A stretch of 64,000 bases of DNA, taken from contig JAHCIO010000014.1 of assembly GCA_026129185.1 (NCBI GenBank), forward strand, positions 35,573 to 99,572, written 5' to 3'. Below the pieces are notes generated by a model, which saw only the letters and a list, made by a program, of their open reading frames with translations, did not search any database and had not been told where the DNA came from. The stretch is from Promineifilum sp019695075 (GTDB lineage: Bacteria > Chloroflexota > Anaerolineae > Promineifilales > Promineifilaceae). The position numbers were made by a program, and so were the translations under genes. This document shows, piece by piece, positions 23,443-32,298 of the stretch; position 1 is the stretch's first letter, and the number at the start of each line of letters is the position of its first letter.

Positions 23443-25518
23443 TCAGTGGGCAGGGGGCGGCAGCGCCCGCAACGTCGCCAGCGGAATGTGGCAGAGGATA
23501 CGGTGGCCGTCGCCCGCGTCGCGCCAGGGCGGCGCGTCGGCCTCGCAGATGCGTCCGCCGTCGGGCAACAGATGGCGGCGCGGACAACGGGTGTGGAAGC
23601 GGCAACCACTGGGCGGATCAACGGCGCTGGGCGCCGGCCCCGCCAGACGAATGCGCTGCGGCGGGGCCGTCGGGTCGGGGACGGGGATGGCCGACAGCAG
23701 CGCCTCGGTATACGGGTGATAGGGCGGCGCGTAGATGGCCTCGGCCGGGCCAATGTCAACGATCTCACCCAGGTACATCACCGCCACCTGATCGGAGATG
23801 TAGCGCACGACGCTGAGATCGTGGGCGATGAAGACCAGCGTCGTACCGAATTCGCGCTGCACGTCCAGCAGCAGGTTCAGCAGCGCCGCCTGCACGGAGA
23901 CATCCAGCGCGCTGACCGGCTCGTCGCACAGCACCAGTTCCGGCCGGCTGGCCAGGGCGCGGGCGATGCCGACGCGCTGCTTTTCGCCGCCGCTGAGCTG
24001 GCGCGGCAGGCGATCCAGGTAGCCCTCGCCCAGCCGCACCGCCTCCAGCAGGCGAATGACCTCGGCGCGGACCTGGCTCTTGGGCACGACACCCAACCGG
24101 CGCAGCGGCCGGGCCAGCTGGTAGCCGACGGTGTAGGCCGGGTTCATCGTCGCGTCGGGGTTCTGAAAGACCATCTGCAACTCGCGGATGAGCGCGGCGT
24201 CGCGGCCGGCCAGATCATCGGTCAGGTCGAAACCCAGGAAGGTCGCCTCGCCGCCGCTGCTGGCCTCCAGACCGATGAGCGTCTTCACCAGCGTGCTCTT
24301 GCCGCTGCCGGACTCGCCGACGACGCCCAGCGTTGTGCCCCGGCCGACGGCGAAGGTGGCATCTTCCAGGGCGTGGACGAAGCGTTTCTGGCCCAGGCCG
24401 AGCACATCGCGCAGCGAGTCGCCCGGCAGCGGGTAGTACTTCTTCAGGCCGGCGGCGGCCAGGATCGGCGCGCCGCCGTCCGCGGCCGTCTGGGACGGGG
24501 GCGGCGCAAGATCGGCGCGGGGCGTCCACGCCGCCGGATCGATTTGCTCGGCGAAGTGGCAGCGCGCGCACGTGCCATTGGGCAGCGGGCGCAGCGCCGG
24601 CCGCTCCACCCGGCAGCGCTCCTGGGTATAGTCGCAGCGCGGGGCGAAGAGGCAGCCGGGCGGCCGGTTGCCGGGCGGCGGCACACGCCCGCGAATGGGG
24701 TAGAGCGCGCTGTCGGCCTTGTCCGCCCCCAGCCGCGGCAGGGCCCGCAACAGCCCCTGAGTGTAGGGGTGCTGCGGATCGGCGAAGAGGTCGGCGACAG
24801 CGGCGCGCTCGACAAGCTCGCCGGCGTACATCACGCCCACCCGGTCGCACGTGCGGGCGATGACGCCCAGGTTGTGGGTGATGAGTAGGATAGCCGTGTC
24901 AAGGTCGCGCCGCAGTTCGGCGATCAGGTCGAGCACGGCCGCCTCAACGGTGACGTCCAGCGCCGTCGTCGGCTCGTCCATGATCAGCAGCGCCGGATCG
25001 TTGAGCAGGGCCGTGGCGATGACGACACGCTGCTGCTGGCCGCCGGAGAGTTGGTGCGGATAGCGCCGCAGGATGCCCGCCGGATCGGGCATGTAGACCC
25101 GCTCCAGCATCGCAATACAGCGCCGCGTGGCCTCCGCGTTGCTCAGGCCGCGGTGGACGGTCAGCACCTCCTTCATCTGCTCGCCCACACGCAGAGAGGG
25201 GTTGAGCGCCTGCATGGGGTCCTGGTAGACCATGGCGATCTGGTCGCCGCGCAGCCGGCGCAGTTCGTCGGCCGTTCGTCCCAGCAGGTCTTGCCCCTGG
25301 AATTGGATGCGGCCGTGCTGGACAGCGCCGTTCGGCCCCAGGAAGTTGAGGATGGCCCAGGCGGTCGTGGATTTGCCGCAGCCCGACTCGCCTACCAGCC
25401 CAAAGGTCTCGCCGCGGGCGATCTCGAAGGAGATGTCGCGGATGGCCGGCACGTCGCCGCCGCGCGTCTTGTAGGCAACGGCGAGATCTTCGACCTTCAG
25501 GACAGGCGCAGTTGACAC
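23443..25518 (-). CDS. Fused double ATPase of a dipeptide/oligopeptide ABC importer (DppD-DppF type)
   Basis: 691 residues holding both ATPase subunits normally made as separate DppD and DppF. Domain 1 (about 1-330): Walker A GLVGESGCGKSTT, signature LSGGQQQRVVIA, Walker B LLIMDEPTTALD, and the C-terminal Cys cluster GCLFAPRCDYTQERC. Domain 2 (about 350-690): GVVGESGSGKST, LSGGEKQRVGIA, LVLCDEPVSALD and GCRFHTRCP. The start is a GTG at 25518. It is the last gene of a four-gene importer operon; its stop lies within GTCAGTG repeats at 23431-23450. Specificity is set by the binding protein. Confidence 0.92.
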   Translation of the reverse strand: MSTAPVLKVEDLAVAYKTRGGDVPAIRDISFEIARGETFGLVGESGCGKSTTAWAILNFLGPNGAVQHGRIQFQGQDLLGRTADELRRLRGDQIAMVYQDPMQALNPSLRVGEQMKEVLTVHRGLSNAEATRRCIAMLERVYMPDPAGILRRYPHQLSGGQQQRVVIATALLNDPALLIMDEPTTALDVTVEAAVLDLIAELRRDLDTAILLITHNLGVIARTCDRVGVMYAGELVERAAVADLFADPQHPYTQGLLRALPRLGADKADSALYPIRGRVPPPGNRPPGCLFAPRCDYTQERCRVERPALRPLPNGTCARCHFAEQIDPAAWTPRADLAPPPSQTAADGGAPILAAAGLKKYYPLPGDSLRDVLGLGQKRFVHALEDATFAVGRGTTLGVVGESGSGKSTLVKTLIGLEASSGGEATFLGFDLTDDLAGRDAALIRELQMVFQNPDATMNPAYTVGYQLARPLRRLGVVPKSQVRAEVIRLLEAVRLGEGYLDRLPRQLSGGEKQRVGIARALASRPELVLCDEPVSALDVSVQAALLNLLLDVQREFGTTLVFIAHDLSVVRYISDQVAVMYLGEIVDIGPAEAIYAPPYHPYTEALLSAIPVPDPTAPPQRIRLAGPAPSAVDPPSGCRFHTRCPRRHLLPDGGRICEADAPPWRDAGDGHRILCHIPLATLRALPPPAH

Positions 25519-25534
25519 GGCGGGTTCCCTTTGC

Positions 25535-26482
25535 TCAGCGCTGATAGCGGTTCAGCTCCTCGCGCAGGCCGTCGGCCAGCAGGCTGAGACCGACAACCAG
25601 CGACGCGATGGCCAGCGACGGCCAGACGACGCCCCAGGCGGACGAGAACATGAACCGCCGCGCCTCGTTGACCATCGAACCCCAATCGGGGTCGGGCGGC
25701 GGCAGTCCCAGCCCCAGGAAGCCCAGCGTGCCGATGGCGAAGACGGCATAGCCGACGCGCAGCATGGCGTCGACCAACAGCGGGCCGCGCGCGTTGGGCA
25801 GAATCTCGCGGAAGAGGATGTACCCGACGCTCTCGCCGCGCGTCTCGGCCGCGCGGACGTAGTCGCGCGTGCTGATGTCGAGCGTCAGGCTGCGCGCCAG
25901 ACGGGCCACGCCCGGCGCGCCGGTCAGAGCGATGGCGAAGATGACCACCAGGTCGCCCCGGCCGAGCGCGGCGACAATGACCAGGTAAAGGACGATGCTG
26001 GGGAAGGCGACAAAGGCATCGAGCAGTTGCATAATGCCCTGATCCCAACGGCCGCGCCGGTAGCCCGCCACCTGCCCCAGCAGCGTGCCCAGCGCCAGAG
26101 AGACAAGCACGCCCCAGACGGCCACGCCCAGTGGCAGGGCGATCGTCCGCTCACCCACGGGCACGCGCGTCTTCAGCAGCACCACCTGTGTGCCGACCAT
26201 CAGCCGGGAGAGCGTGTCCCGGCCGAGGTTGTCCGTGCCCAGCCAGTTGGTCGCGTTGGGCGGCAGGTTCTGGCCGAAGAGCGAGGCGTTGGGCGGATAG
26301 GGCGTCCACACGAACGATACCAAGCCGACGATCACCCAGAACAGGACGATGGCGAAGCCAAGCACGGCCACGCGCGAGGCGAACAGCAGCGATATCACCG
26401 CGCGCAGCCGCCGCGCGCGCGGCAGGCCCGGCGTGGCCGTCGACACGGTGGGCGGGTTGTGGGTCGGCTCGGCGGTGGTCAT
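25535..26482 (-). CDS. Dipeptide/oligopeptide ABC transporter permease, DppC type
   Basis: 315 residues, six membrane helices. The N-terminal helix is followed by the typical LGTDNLGRDTLSRL segment (about residues 80-93), and the EAA loop reads VRAAETRGESVGYILFREILPNA. Both are diagnostic of the DppC/OppC permease. It lies 16 bases before the ATPase gene and 11 bases after the DppB-type gene, consistent with one operon. Confidence 0.92.
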   Translation of the reverse strand: MTTAEPTHNPPTVSTATPGLPRARRLRAVISLLFASRVAVLGFAIVLFWVIVGLVSFVWTPYPPNASLFGQNLPPNATNWLGTDNLGRDTLSRLMVGTQVVLLKTRVPVGERTIALPLGVAVWGVLVSLALGTLLGQVAGYRRGRWDQGIMQLLDAFVAFPSIVLYLVIVAALGRGDLVVIFAIALTGAPGVARLARSLTLDISTRDYVRAAETRGESVGYILFREILPNARGPLLVDAMLRVGYAVFAIGTLGFLGLGLPPPDPDWGSMVNEARRFMFSSAWGVVWPSLAIASLVVGLSLLADGLREELNRYQR

Positions 26483-26493
26483 CGGGGCGGGCC

Positions 26494-27792
26494 TCAGGCG
26501 TAGCGGATGCGTGGGTTGAGCAGCGTGTAGGCGAAGTCGCCAACCAGCCGCGTGCCCACGGCGATGACAACCAGGATCATGGCCGCGGCCTCGATGGCGT
26601 TGAAGTCGCCGAACATGGCCGCGTCGTAGATGTACTGGCCCAGGCCGGGGTAACCGAAGATGACCTCGACGACCACCAGCCCGCCGATGAGCCAGTTGAC
26701 GTGGAGCATGATGATGGTGATGGGCGCGAGCAGGGCGTTGCGGACGGCGTGGCGAAAGATGACCCGGCCGCGGGGCAGGCCCTTAATGATCGCCGCGCGA
26801 ATGTAGGGCGCGTCCATCACCTCGACCATGCTGGCGCGGGTCATGCGGGCCACGTAGCCCAGTTCCACCGCCGTCAGCGTCATCACCGGCAGAACGAGCA
26901 GGCTCGGCTGCCGGAAGAGCGCGTCGGCGCTGGTGAAAATGGCCACGGCGGGGACGACCTTGAGCCAGATGCCGAAGATGAGGATCAGGAAGATGCCGGT
27001 GACGAACTCCGGCGTGGCTGTCAGTGTCAGACCGACGATGGAGATGCCGCGGTCGAGGAGCGTGCCCTCGTTCGCGCCGGCCAGGATGCCCAGGGCCAGC
27101 GCCAGCGGCATGACCACGGCAAAGGCCGCCGCGGCCAGGATGAGCGAGTTGCGCAACCGGGGCAAGAGCGTCACGGCGACGGGCCGGCCGGTCTGCAACG
27201 ACTTGCCGCCGTCGCCGCGCAACAGGCCCCGGCGCAAGGGGATATACTGCTGCGCCCCGTCCCCCTCGCGGCGCAGGCCGGAATCGGTCAGCACCCAGAC
27301 CTCAGCTCCCTGTCCGCGCACCCACTTGACCGCGCTGCCGTCCTCGTTGACGCCCCAGAAGACCTCCACGCCGCTCTCGCCGCGCTGCCAGGCGACATCG
27401 GCCGGCGCGGTCGTCACTGTGCCGTCCGGCCCCAGCCGCAGCGCCAGCAGCTCGCCGTCTTGCAGCCGCCACTGTGTCGGCACGCCGTCGACATCGGCCC
27501 ACCACAGCTGCTCGCCGGTGATGGGATTGACGGTCGTCACCAGTGGATGGCCCAACCGCGCCTCCGCCCGCCAGTCGCTGCCGACGAGCCAATCGAGGTA
27601 GCGCAGCCAGATGGGCGCGTCGAGGCCCAGTTGGGCGCGGTAAGAGGCACGCTGCTCCGGCGTGGCGAAGATGCCCAGTATCTTGACGGTCACATCGCCC
27701 GTCGCCACCTCCAGCAGCAGCCACAGCAACACCGAGACCAGGAACATGGTCACAATTGTTGACAGGACGCTACGGACAAGGAAGCGGGGCAT
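26494..27792 (-). CDS. Dipeptide/oligopeptide ABC transporter permease, DppB type, with extra periplasmic insert
   Basis: 432 residues; usual DppB proteins have about 305-340. The first helix (about 8-30) and the C-terminal five-helix core (from about 205, with the EAA loop YIRAAIIKGLPRGRVIFRHAVRNA and GYPGLGQYIYDA) are normal. Between them lies an insert of about 100 residues (roughly 85-185) rich in Trp, Gly, Asp and Val (for example NPITGEQLWWADVDGVPTQW). It looks beta-stranded and would sit outside the membrane, so it may contact the binding protein or substrate. Confidence 0.9.
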   Translation of the reverse strand: MPRFLVRSVLSTIVTMFLVSVLLWLLLEVATGDVTVKILGIFATPEQRASYRAQLGLDAPIWLRYLDWLVGSDWRAEARLGHPLVTTVNPITGEQLWWADVDGVPTQWRLQDGELLALRLGPDGTVTTAPADVAWQRGESGVEVFWGVNEDGSAVKWVRGQGAEVWVLTDSGLRREGDGAQQYIPLRRGLLRGDGGKSLQTGRPVAVTLLPRLRNSLILAAAAFAVVMPLALALGILAGANEGTLLDRGISIVGLTLTATPEFVTGIFLILIFGIWLKVVPAVAIFTSADALFRQPSLLVLPVMTLTAVELGYVARMTRASMVEVMDAPYIRAAIIKGLPRGRVIFRHAVRNALLAPITIIMLHVNWLIGGLVVVEVIFGYPGLGQYIYDAAMFGDFNAIEAAAMILVVIAVGTRLVGDFAYTLLNPRIRYA

Positions 27793-27824
27793 GGGGCGGT
27801 GGGTCAGTGGTCAGTGAGTCAGTG

Positions 27825-27861
27825 GGCCGGTCGGCCGGGTTTTGCGCCCGGCCGACCGGCC
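27825..27861. repeat. 15-bp perfect hairpin between binding-protein and permease genes
   Basis: GGCCGGTCGGCCGGG (27825-27839) and CCCGGCCGACCGGCC (27847-27861) pair exactly around a 7-base loop. It lies in the 105-base spacer after the binding-protein stop. Such intercistronic hairpins commonly stabilise the upstream message so that more binding protein than permease is made. There is no U-run on the transcribed strand. Confidence 0.65.
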
Positions 27862-27897
27862 GTCGTGGCCGTTTCATGGGCCACTTCGTGGGTCTGG

Positions 27898-29628
27898 CTA
27901 GAGGGTCTTGTCGTAGACCTCGTAGTAGAAGTCGAAGGCCGTCGGATGGGCCTCGATGCCCTCGAAGCGCTCGTGGGTGATGTTCCAGACGTTCTTCCAG
28001 TAGCTGTTGCCGATGGGGCCGCGCTCCTGCATGATGTCTTCGATCTGGCACATGATCTCGCGGCGCGCCTCCACGTCGAGGGTGGCCTCGGCCTGGCGCA
28101 ACAGCGTCTCGAACTCGTCATCGTACCAGCGCGTCTCGTTCCATGCGCCGATGGCCTCCTTGATGTAGGCCAGCGGCAGCACCATCGTTCCCAGCGGCCG
28201 GTGCGTCCAGGCGGTGATGCCCAGCGGCACCTCCGTCCAGCGATTCCAGAAGCCGTCCGGCTCGGTGATGTCCAATTCGATGTCGAAGCCCGCGGCCAGA
28301 GCATCTTCCTGCAAGACCTGGGCGATCTCCGGCTCGTTCTGGTCGTTCTTGGTGGAAAGAACGACCTGGAGCGGCAACGTCAGACCCTTCTCGGCGGCGT
28401 ACTCCTCCATCAGCGCGCGCGCGCCCTCCGGGTCGAAGGCGGGGATCGGCCGCTCGCAATACTCCGGGTGGATGGGGGCCACGTGGGCGTCAATCGACAG
28501 CACGCCCTCGCCGAAGTACGACAGTTGCAAGATCTTCTCACGGTTCTGCGCCATCTTCAGCGCCGTGCGCACGCGGTTGTCGTCCCACGGCTCCAGATCG
28601 ACGCGCATCCGTAGGAGGAGGCATTGGGCCGTGCTGACGGAGCGCACGGCCAGGCCGGGCACGTCCTTCAGCGCCTGCCAGTCCGACGGCCGGGGGTCGT
28701 ACATCGAGTCCACCTGCCCCGACTGGAGCGCGGCTACGGAGGCATCCTTGTCCAGGGCGACGTAGACCACTTCGTCTAGGTAGGGCAGCGGCTGACCGTC
28801 AGCCCCGTTGCGCCAGTAGTCGGGCCGGCGTTGGAAGACGGCGCGCACCCCCTCTTCATACTCCTTCAAAAGGAACGCGCCCGTGCCCACCGGCTGCTGG
28901 ATGATGTCGCCGGCGAAGTTGCGGTGGAGGATGATGGCCGGGTAGTGGAAGAGGTGCTCCGGCACGCCAATGTTGGCCGATTGTAGGTGCAGGCGGATGT
29001 GGTAGTCATCGACCTTCTCCACGTCCTGAATCCCGCGCAAGTAGGACAACAGGCCCAGCATCGACGAGCCGACGTCGGGGTTGAGCCACTCGCCAAAGGT
29101 GAACATGACATCGTCGGCCGTCAGCGTGTCGCCGTTGTTGAAGGTCACGCCCTGCTTCAGATAGAGGTCCCACGTCTTCACGTCGTCACTGGCCTCCCAG
29201 CGGTCGAGGAGGTAGGGGCGGGTGATGTTGTCGCTGCCGGTCTCGGTCAGGTATTCGCCGAACTGGCGCACGACGTTAGCGCCCTCGTTCCAGGCGATGC
29301 GCGCCGGATGGTCGAGCAACTGCAAGCCCATGGCCTTGATGATCGTGCCGCCGCGGCGCGGGCCGCCGGCGCTGGTGTCGGCCGGGCGCGGTTGTGGCGG
29401 CGGCCGTGGCCCCGCCGGCGACCGGCGCGACCGTGGGCGCGATGCGGCCTCGCCGCCCCCACCACAGGCCGCGGCGATCGTCGCCGTGGCCGCCGACATC
29501 CCCAGCAGCGTGGCGAAGCGGATGAACTCACGCCGCGAGATGCGCCCTTGCTCCAGCTTCTCATAGGCGTCGGGGATTGCCGGATGAATCTTCTCCATCT
29601 CCTTCTTGGAGATCGTCCGCATCTTCAT
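27898..29628 (-). CDS. Family-5 (peptide-type) solute-binding protein, Tat lipoprotein
   Basis: 576 residues from ATG 29628 (GGAGGAGAAC just upstream). The N-terminus has a polar stretch, then SRREFIRFATLLGMS with twin arginines and the lipobox AAAC, so it should be Tat-exported and lipid-anchored. An Arg/Pro-rich linker leads into the SBP_bac_5 fold: WDLYLKQGVTFNNGDTLTADDV (first 20: a family hallmark around residue 150), GTGAFLLKEYEEG, RRPDYWR and IHPEYCERP. It delivers peptides or another ligand to the permeases encoded next. A Tat signal on such a protein is uncommon but known in Chloroflexota and Archaea. Confidence 0.9.
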   Translation of the reverse strand: MKMRTISKKEMEKIHPAIPDAYEKLEQGRISRREFIRFATLLGMSAATATIAAACGGGGEAASRPRSRRSPAGPRPPPQPRPADTSAGGPRRGGTIIKAMGLQLLDHPARIAWNEGANVVRQFGEYLTETGSDNITRPYLLDRWEASDDVKTWDLYLKQGVTFNNGDTLTADDVMFTFGEWLNPDVGSSMLGLLSYLRGIQDVEKVDDYHIRLHLQSANIGVPEHLFHYPAIILHRNFAGDIIQQPVGTGAFLLKEYEEGVRAVFQRRPDYWRNGADGQPLPYLDEVVYVALDKDASVAALQSGQVDSMYDPRPSDWQALKDVPGLAVRSVSTAQCLLLRMRVDLEPWDDNRVRTALKMAQNREKILQLSYFGEGVLSIDAHVAPIHPEYCERPIPAFDPEGARALMEEYAAEKGLTLPLQVVLSTKNDQNEPEIAQVLQEDALAAGFDIELDITEPDGFWNRWTEVPLGITAWTHRPLGTMVLPLAYIKEAIGAWNETRWYDDEFETLLRQAEATLDVEARREIMCQIEDIMQERGPIGNSYWKNVWNITHERFEGIEAHPTAFDFYYEVYDKTL

Positions 29629-29890
29629 ATGTTCTCCTCCGAAAGCGACCCGCCGCTCTGACGGGTCACTGGCGTTTGTTTGTCCCAATAAGCTAAGCGG
29701 CGCTACTGTGTGTGTCTATATGGGTCTCAACCACCTCCCCGTCGCCGGATAGACGTGGGTGTCAGCCGGTCGTGATTTGGGCTAAAAGTAGGGAGTGGGC
29801 GACAGTGCGGGCGGAAATGTGGGTCATCCTTCGGCGGCCAGATGATAGCATGACTTGGGCGAAGTGCAAGCGCCGGACGGCCGCGGCGGC

Positions 29891-29896
29891 TATAAT
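29891..29896 (+). promoter_or_regulatory. -10 box with minimal leader for the DinB-like gene
   Basis: TATAAT at 29891-29896, 11 bases before the ATG at 29908; the message would start about five bases upstream of the ATG. No clear -35. Confidence 0.4.
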
Positions 29897-29907
29897 CCGC
29901 GGCCACG

Positions 29908-30384
29908 ATGACCCGCCGCGCAATGCTCCTGGAGGCGCTGGCCTCCACCCCGGCCGACATCGCTCGCCTGGCGCGCGGGCTGGACGAAGCCGCGGCGACC
30001 TGGCGACCAGAAGGCGGCCGGTCGTGCCGCGACCTCGTGGCCGAGCTGATCCGCCGCGAGGAGCACAACCGCGCCCAGTTTCGGCGCGTCCTGACCGAGG
30101 AAGAGCCGGCTCTGGCCGCGCCGAACCCGCCTCGCCCCGCCAATGATGGCGAGCCGCTGGCCACGCTGGCGGAGCAGTTCGCCCAGGCCCGCGCCGAGAC
30201 GCTGGCCCTGCTGAGCGCCATCGGCCCCGGTGCGTGGCAGCGGCCGGCCACCCATCCGACCGGCGGGCGCACCACGTTGCGCTTCCTGGTGCAGGAACTG
30301 GTGGCCGGCGACATCGCCCAGACGAACCAACTGGTCATGCTACGCAGCGCCTGGCGGGCCGCGCCGCCGGAGAGCAACGCGTGA
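29908..30384 (+). CDS. DinB-like four-helix protein
   Basis: 158 residues, all-helical. The pattern RSCRDLVAELIRREEHNRAQF (residues about 40-60; first 20 diagnostic) and ELVAGDIAQTNQLV near the end resemble the DinB/YfiT superfamily, whose members bind a divalent metal through three His and often act as thiol-dependent transferases. Here only one of the expected His (EEHN) is obvious, so metal binding is doubtful. It overlaps the next gene by four bases (GTGA). No function assigned. Confidence 0.6.
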   Translation: MTRRAMLLEALASTPADIARLARGLDEAAATWRPEGGRSCRDLVAELIRREEHNRAQFRRVLTEEEPALAAPNPPRPANDGEPLATLAEQFAQARAETLALLSAIGPGAWQRPATHPTGGRTTLRFLVQELVAGDIAQTNQLVMLRSAWRAAPPESNA

Positions 30385-30974
30385 GGACGGCCTTTATCCT
30401 CTGTGGCGCGCTGGCGCGCGAGACGCTGGCCATCATCGCCCGCCATGGCTGGGCGGTTGATGTCTACGGCATCCCGGCTATCGACCACATGCGCCCGGAG
30501 CGCATCGCCCCCGACGTGCAGCGCAAGCTGCGCGCCATCCGCGCCGGCTACGACCGCGTCCTGGTCGTCTTCGGCGACTGCGGCTCGCGCGGGGCGCTGG
30601 ACGCGCTGCTGGCCCACGAAGGGCTGGAGCGCATCGACGGCCCCCACTGTTACGAGATGTACGGCGGGCCGCTGTTCGACGCGCTCATGGACGAGGAGCC
30701 GGGCACGTTCTTCCTGACGGACTTCCTGGTGCGCGGCTTCCGCGGGACAATCTGGCACGGGCTGGGGTTGGACCGCTACCCACAACTACTGGAGGACTAC
30801 TTCCGCCATTACCGCCGGCTGGTCTTCCTGACCCAGAGCGGGCAGCCCGACCTGCTGGACAAGGCCCAGGCCATCGCCGCGGCGCTGGGCCTGCCGCTGG
30901 AGGTGCGCCACACCGGCTATGGCCGGCTAGAGACGCGCCTAGTCGCGTGGATGGAAGGCGCGAGCCGTCCTTAA
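30381..30974 (+). CDS. DUF1638 family protein
   Basis: 197 residues from GTG 30381, read directly from the stop of the DinB-like gene. Features of DUF1638 are present: CGALARE near the N-terminus, a YDRVLVVFGDCGSRGALDAL block (about residues 53-72), and HCYEMYGGPLFDALM. In other organisms this family sits beside corrinoid methyltransferase genes, but the biochemical role is unknown and no corrinoid gene is seen here. Cys residues at CGA, DCGS and HCYE could bind a metal. Confidence 0.75.
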   Translation: MRTAFILCGALARETLAIIARHGWAVDVYGIPAIDHMRPERIAPDVQRKLRAIRAGYDRVLVVFGDCGSRGALDALLAHEGLERIDGPHCYEMYGGPLFDALMDEEPGTFFLTDFLVRGFRGTIWHGLGLDRYPQLLEDYFRHYRRLVFLTQSGQPDLLDKAQAIAAALGLPLEVRHTGYGRLETRLVAWMEGASRP

Positions 30975-30995
30975 GCGCCGGCTCACAACGCCGGA

Positions 30996-31014
30996 GGCCG
31001 GCACTCAGCCGGCC
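30996..31014. terminator. Possible hairpin terminator between convergent genes
   Basis: GGCCGGC (30996-31002) and GCCGGCC (31008-31014) can pair with a 5-base loop between the DUF1638 and MFS stop codons; the right arm is within the MFS coding end. No T-run, so weak. Confidence 0.3.
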
Positions 31015-32213
31015 GTCGTCTCGGCTGTAGCGGCCGCCCGCCGCCGCGCCGCCGCCACCGCCGCCGTGTTCAGCAGCAGCATGAGCACCGCGCCGACGAC
31101 CAGAAATGGCCCCAGCGCCTCCAGCCCAACGCGCTGAGCGATGATGCCGGCCAGGCCGGGCAGCAGAGCCAGGCCAATGCTGCTCATGCCCGTTTGCAGC
31201 GAGATGGCGTTGGCTGCGTGTTGCCGGCCGACGCGGGCGGGCGTGTGCGCCGTCAGTGTCGGGAAGATGATCGACAGTGACAGGCCCATGAGCGCGATCG
31301 CCGCCAGGCCGGTCGGCAGTGTGCGCGGCAGCAGGAGCAGACTGGCTAGTACCACGCCGACCATGCACGTCCGCAGTAGCCGCTCGATGCCGATCCGCGC
31401 CGCACTCGCGCCGAAAACGATCCGGCCGAGGGTGGACATGGCCCAGAAGACGCTGGTGATTGTCCCGGCCACGTAGGCGGACGCGCCGCGGGCTTCGGTG
31501 AACCAGGTGTAGGTCCACTGGCCGGCCGTCGTCTCGACGCCGGTGTAGAGCATGAACAGCAGGATGCTCAGCCATACGACGGCCAGGCGCAACGTCGCCG
31601 CCATCGGCAGCGGCCGGGCGGTGTCTCCGGCTGTGTGGCTGACGCCGCGGAAGTTCATTGTGCGGGCGACGGTGATGAACAGCAGGGCCAGGGCCAAGTG
31701 GACGCCGGCGACGGCCACGTAGCCCAGCCGCCAGCTAAGGCCGGCGGCGACGATGGCGGTCATTAGCAGCGGCCCGATGGTCGCCCCGACGCCGAAGCTG
31801 GCGTGCATCCAGTTCATCGTTCGCACAGAGTGGTTGGCGGCGACATAGATGTTGAGCGAAGCGTTGATGACGCCCTGAGCCAGGCCCCAGGTCAGACCGG
31901 CGGCGATCATGGCGACCCAACTTGGGGCAACGACGTAGCCAACGCCAGCCAGGATACCAACGACGTTGGCCACCATTAACAGCCAGCCGACGCCCAGCCG
32001 AGCCATGAGACGCGCTGACAACACGCTGCCGGCGACCACGCCGGTGGTCGTCGCCGCCAATAGGATGGCCAGCGCATCGAGCGGCAAGCCGAACGTATCG
32101 CGAATGGAGGGCCAAGCGACGCTGAGCAAGCCACCCATCATTCCCAGGGCCACATAGCAGGTAAAGGCCAGCACGAGCGGATAGCGGCTCCTGGCCCGCG
32201 TTTGAACAGACAT
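31005..32213 (-). CDS. Major facilitator superfamily transporter
   Basis: 402 residues with twelve predicted helices. The first half has the A-motif region SARLMARLGVGWLLMVANVV, and the loop between helices 6 and 7 is short. The second half repeats this with GRIVFGASAARIGIERLLR. The layout resembles FucP/YfmO-like sugar or drug transporters. The substrate is unknown. It is divergent from the aldo-keto reductase gene, 85 bases away. Confidence 0.85.
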   Translation of the reverse strand: MSVQTRARSRYPLVLAFTCYVALGMMGGLLSVAWPSIRDTFGLPLDALAILLAATTTGVVAGSVLSARLMARLGVGWLLMVANVVGILAGVGYVVAPSWVAMIAAGLTWGLAQGVINASLNIYVAANHSVRTMNWMHASFGVGATIGPLLMTAIVAAGLSWRLGYVAVAGVHLALALLFITVARTMNFRGVSHTAGDTARPLPMAATLRLAVVWLSILLFMLYTGVETTAGQWTYTWFTEARGASAYVAGTITSVFWAMSTLGRIVFGASAARIGIERLLRTCMVGVVLASLLLLPRTLPTGLAAIALMGLSLSIIFPTLTAHTPARVGRQHAANAISLQTGMSSIGLALLPGLAGIIAQRVGLEALGPFLVVGAVLMLLLNTAAVAAARRRAAATAETTAG

Positions 32214-32245
32214 TGGTCGTCCTTACTCCGGAGTTGCGGGTCGAT

Positions 32246-32275
32246 TTGCCCGCGGGTAGATCGGTTAAGTATACT
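32246..32275 (+). promoter_or_regulatory. Promoter of the aldo-keto reductase gene
   Basis: TTGCCC (32246-32251) and TATACT (32270-32275) are 18 bases apart, 23 bases ahead of the GTG start. Confidence 0.45.
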
Positions 32276-32298
32276 GCGTTCCAGCAAAAGGGGGCACT

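Noticed and set aside
23011..24888. 625-codon forward frame opposite the CBS and ABC ATPase genes
   Set aside because: The reverse strand carries clear conserved domains; the forward product has skewed Gln/Arg/Gly composition typical of antisense frames in GC-rich DNA.
26131..27762. 543-codon forward frame opposite the permease genes
   Set aside because: Antisense shadow of two DppB/DppC permeases.
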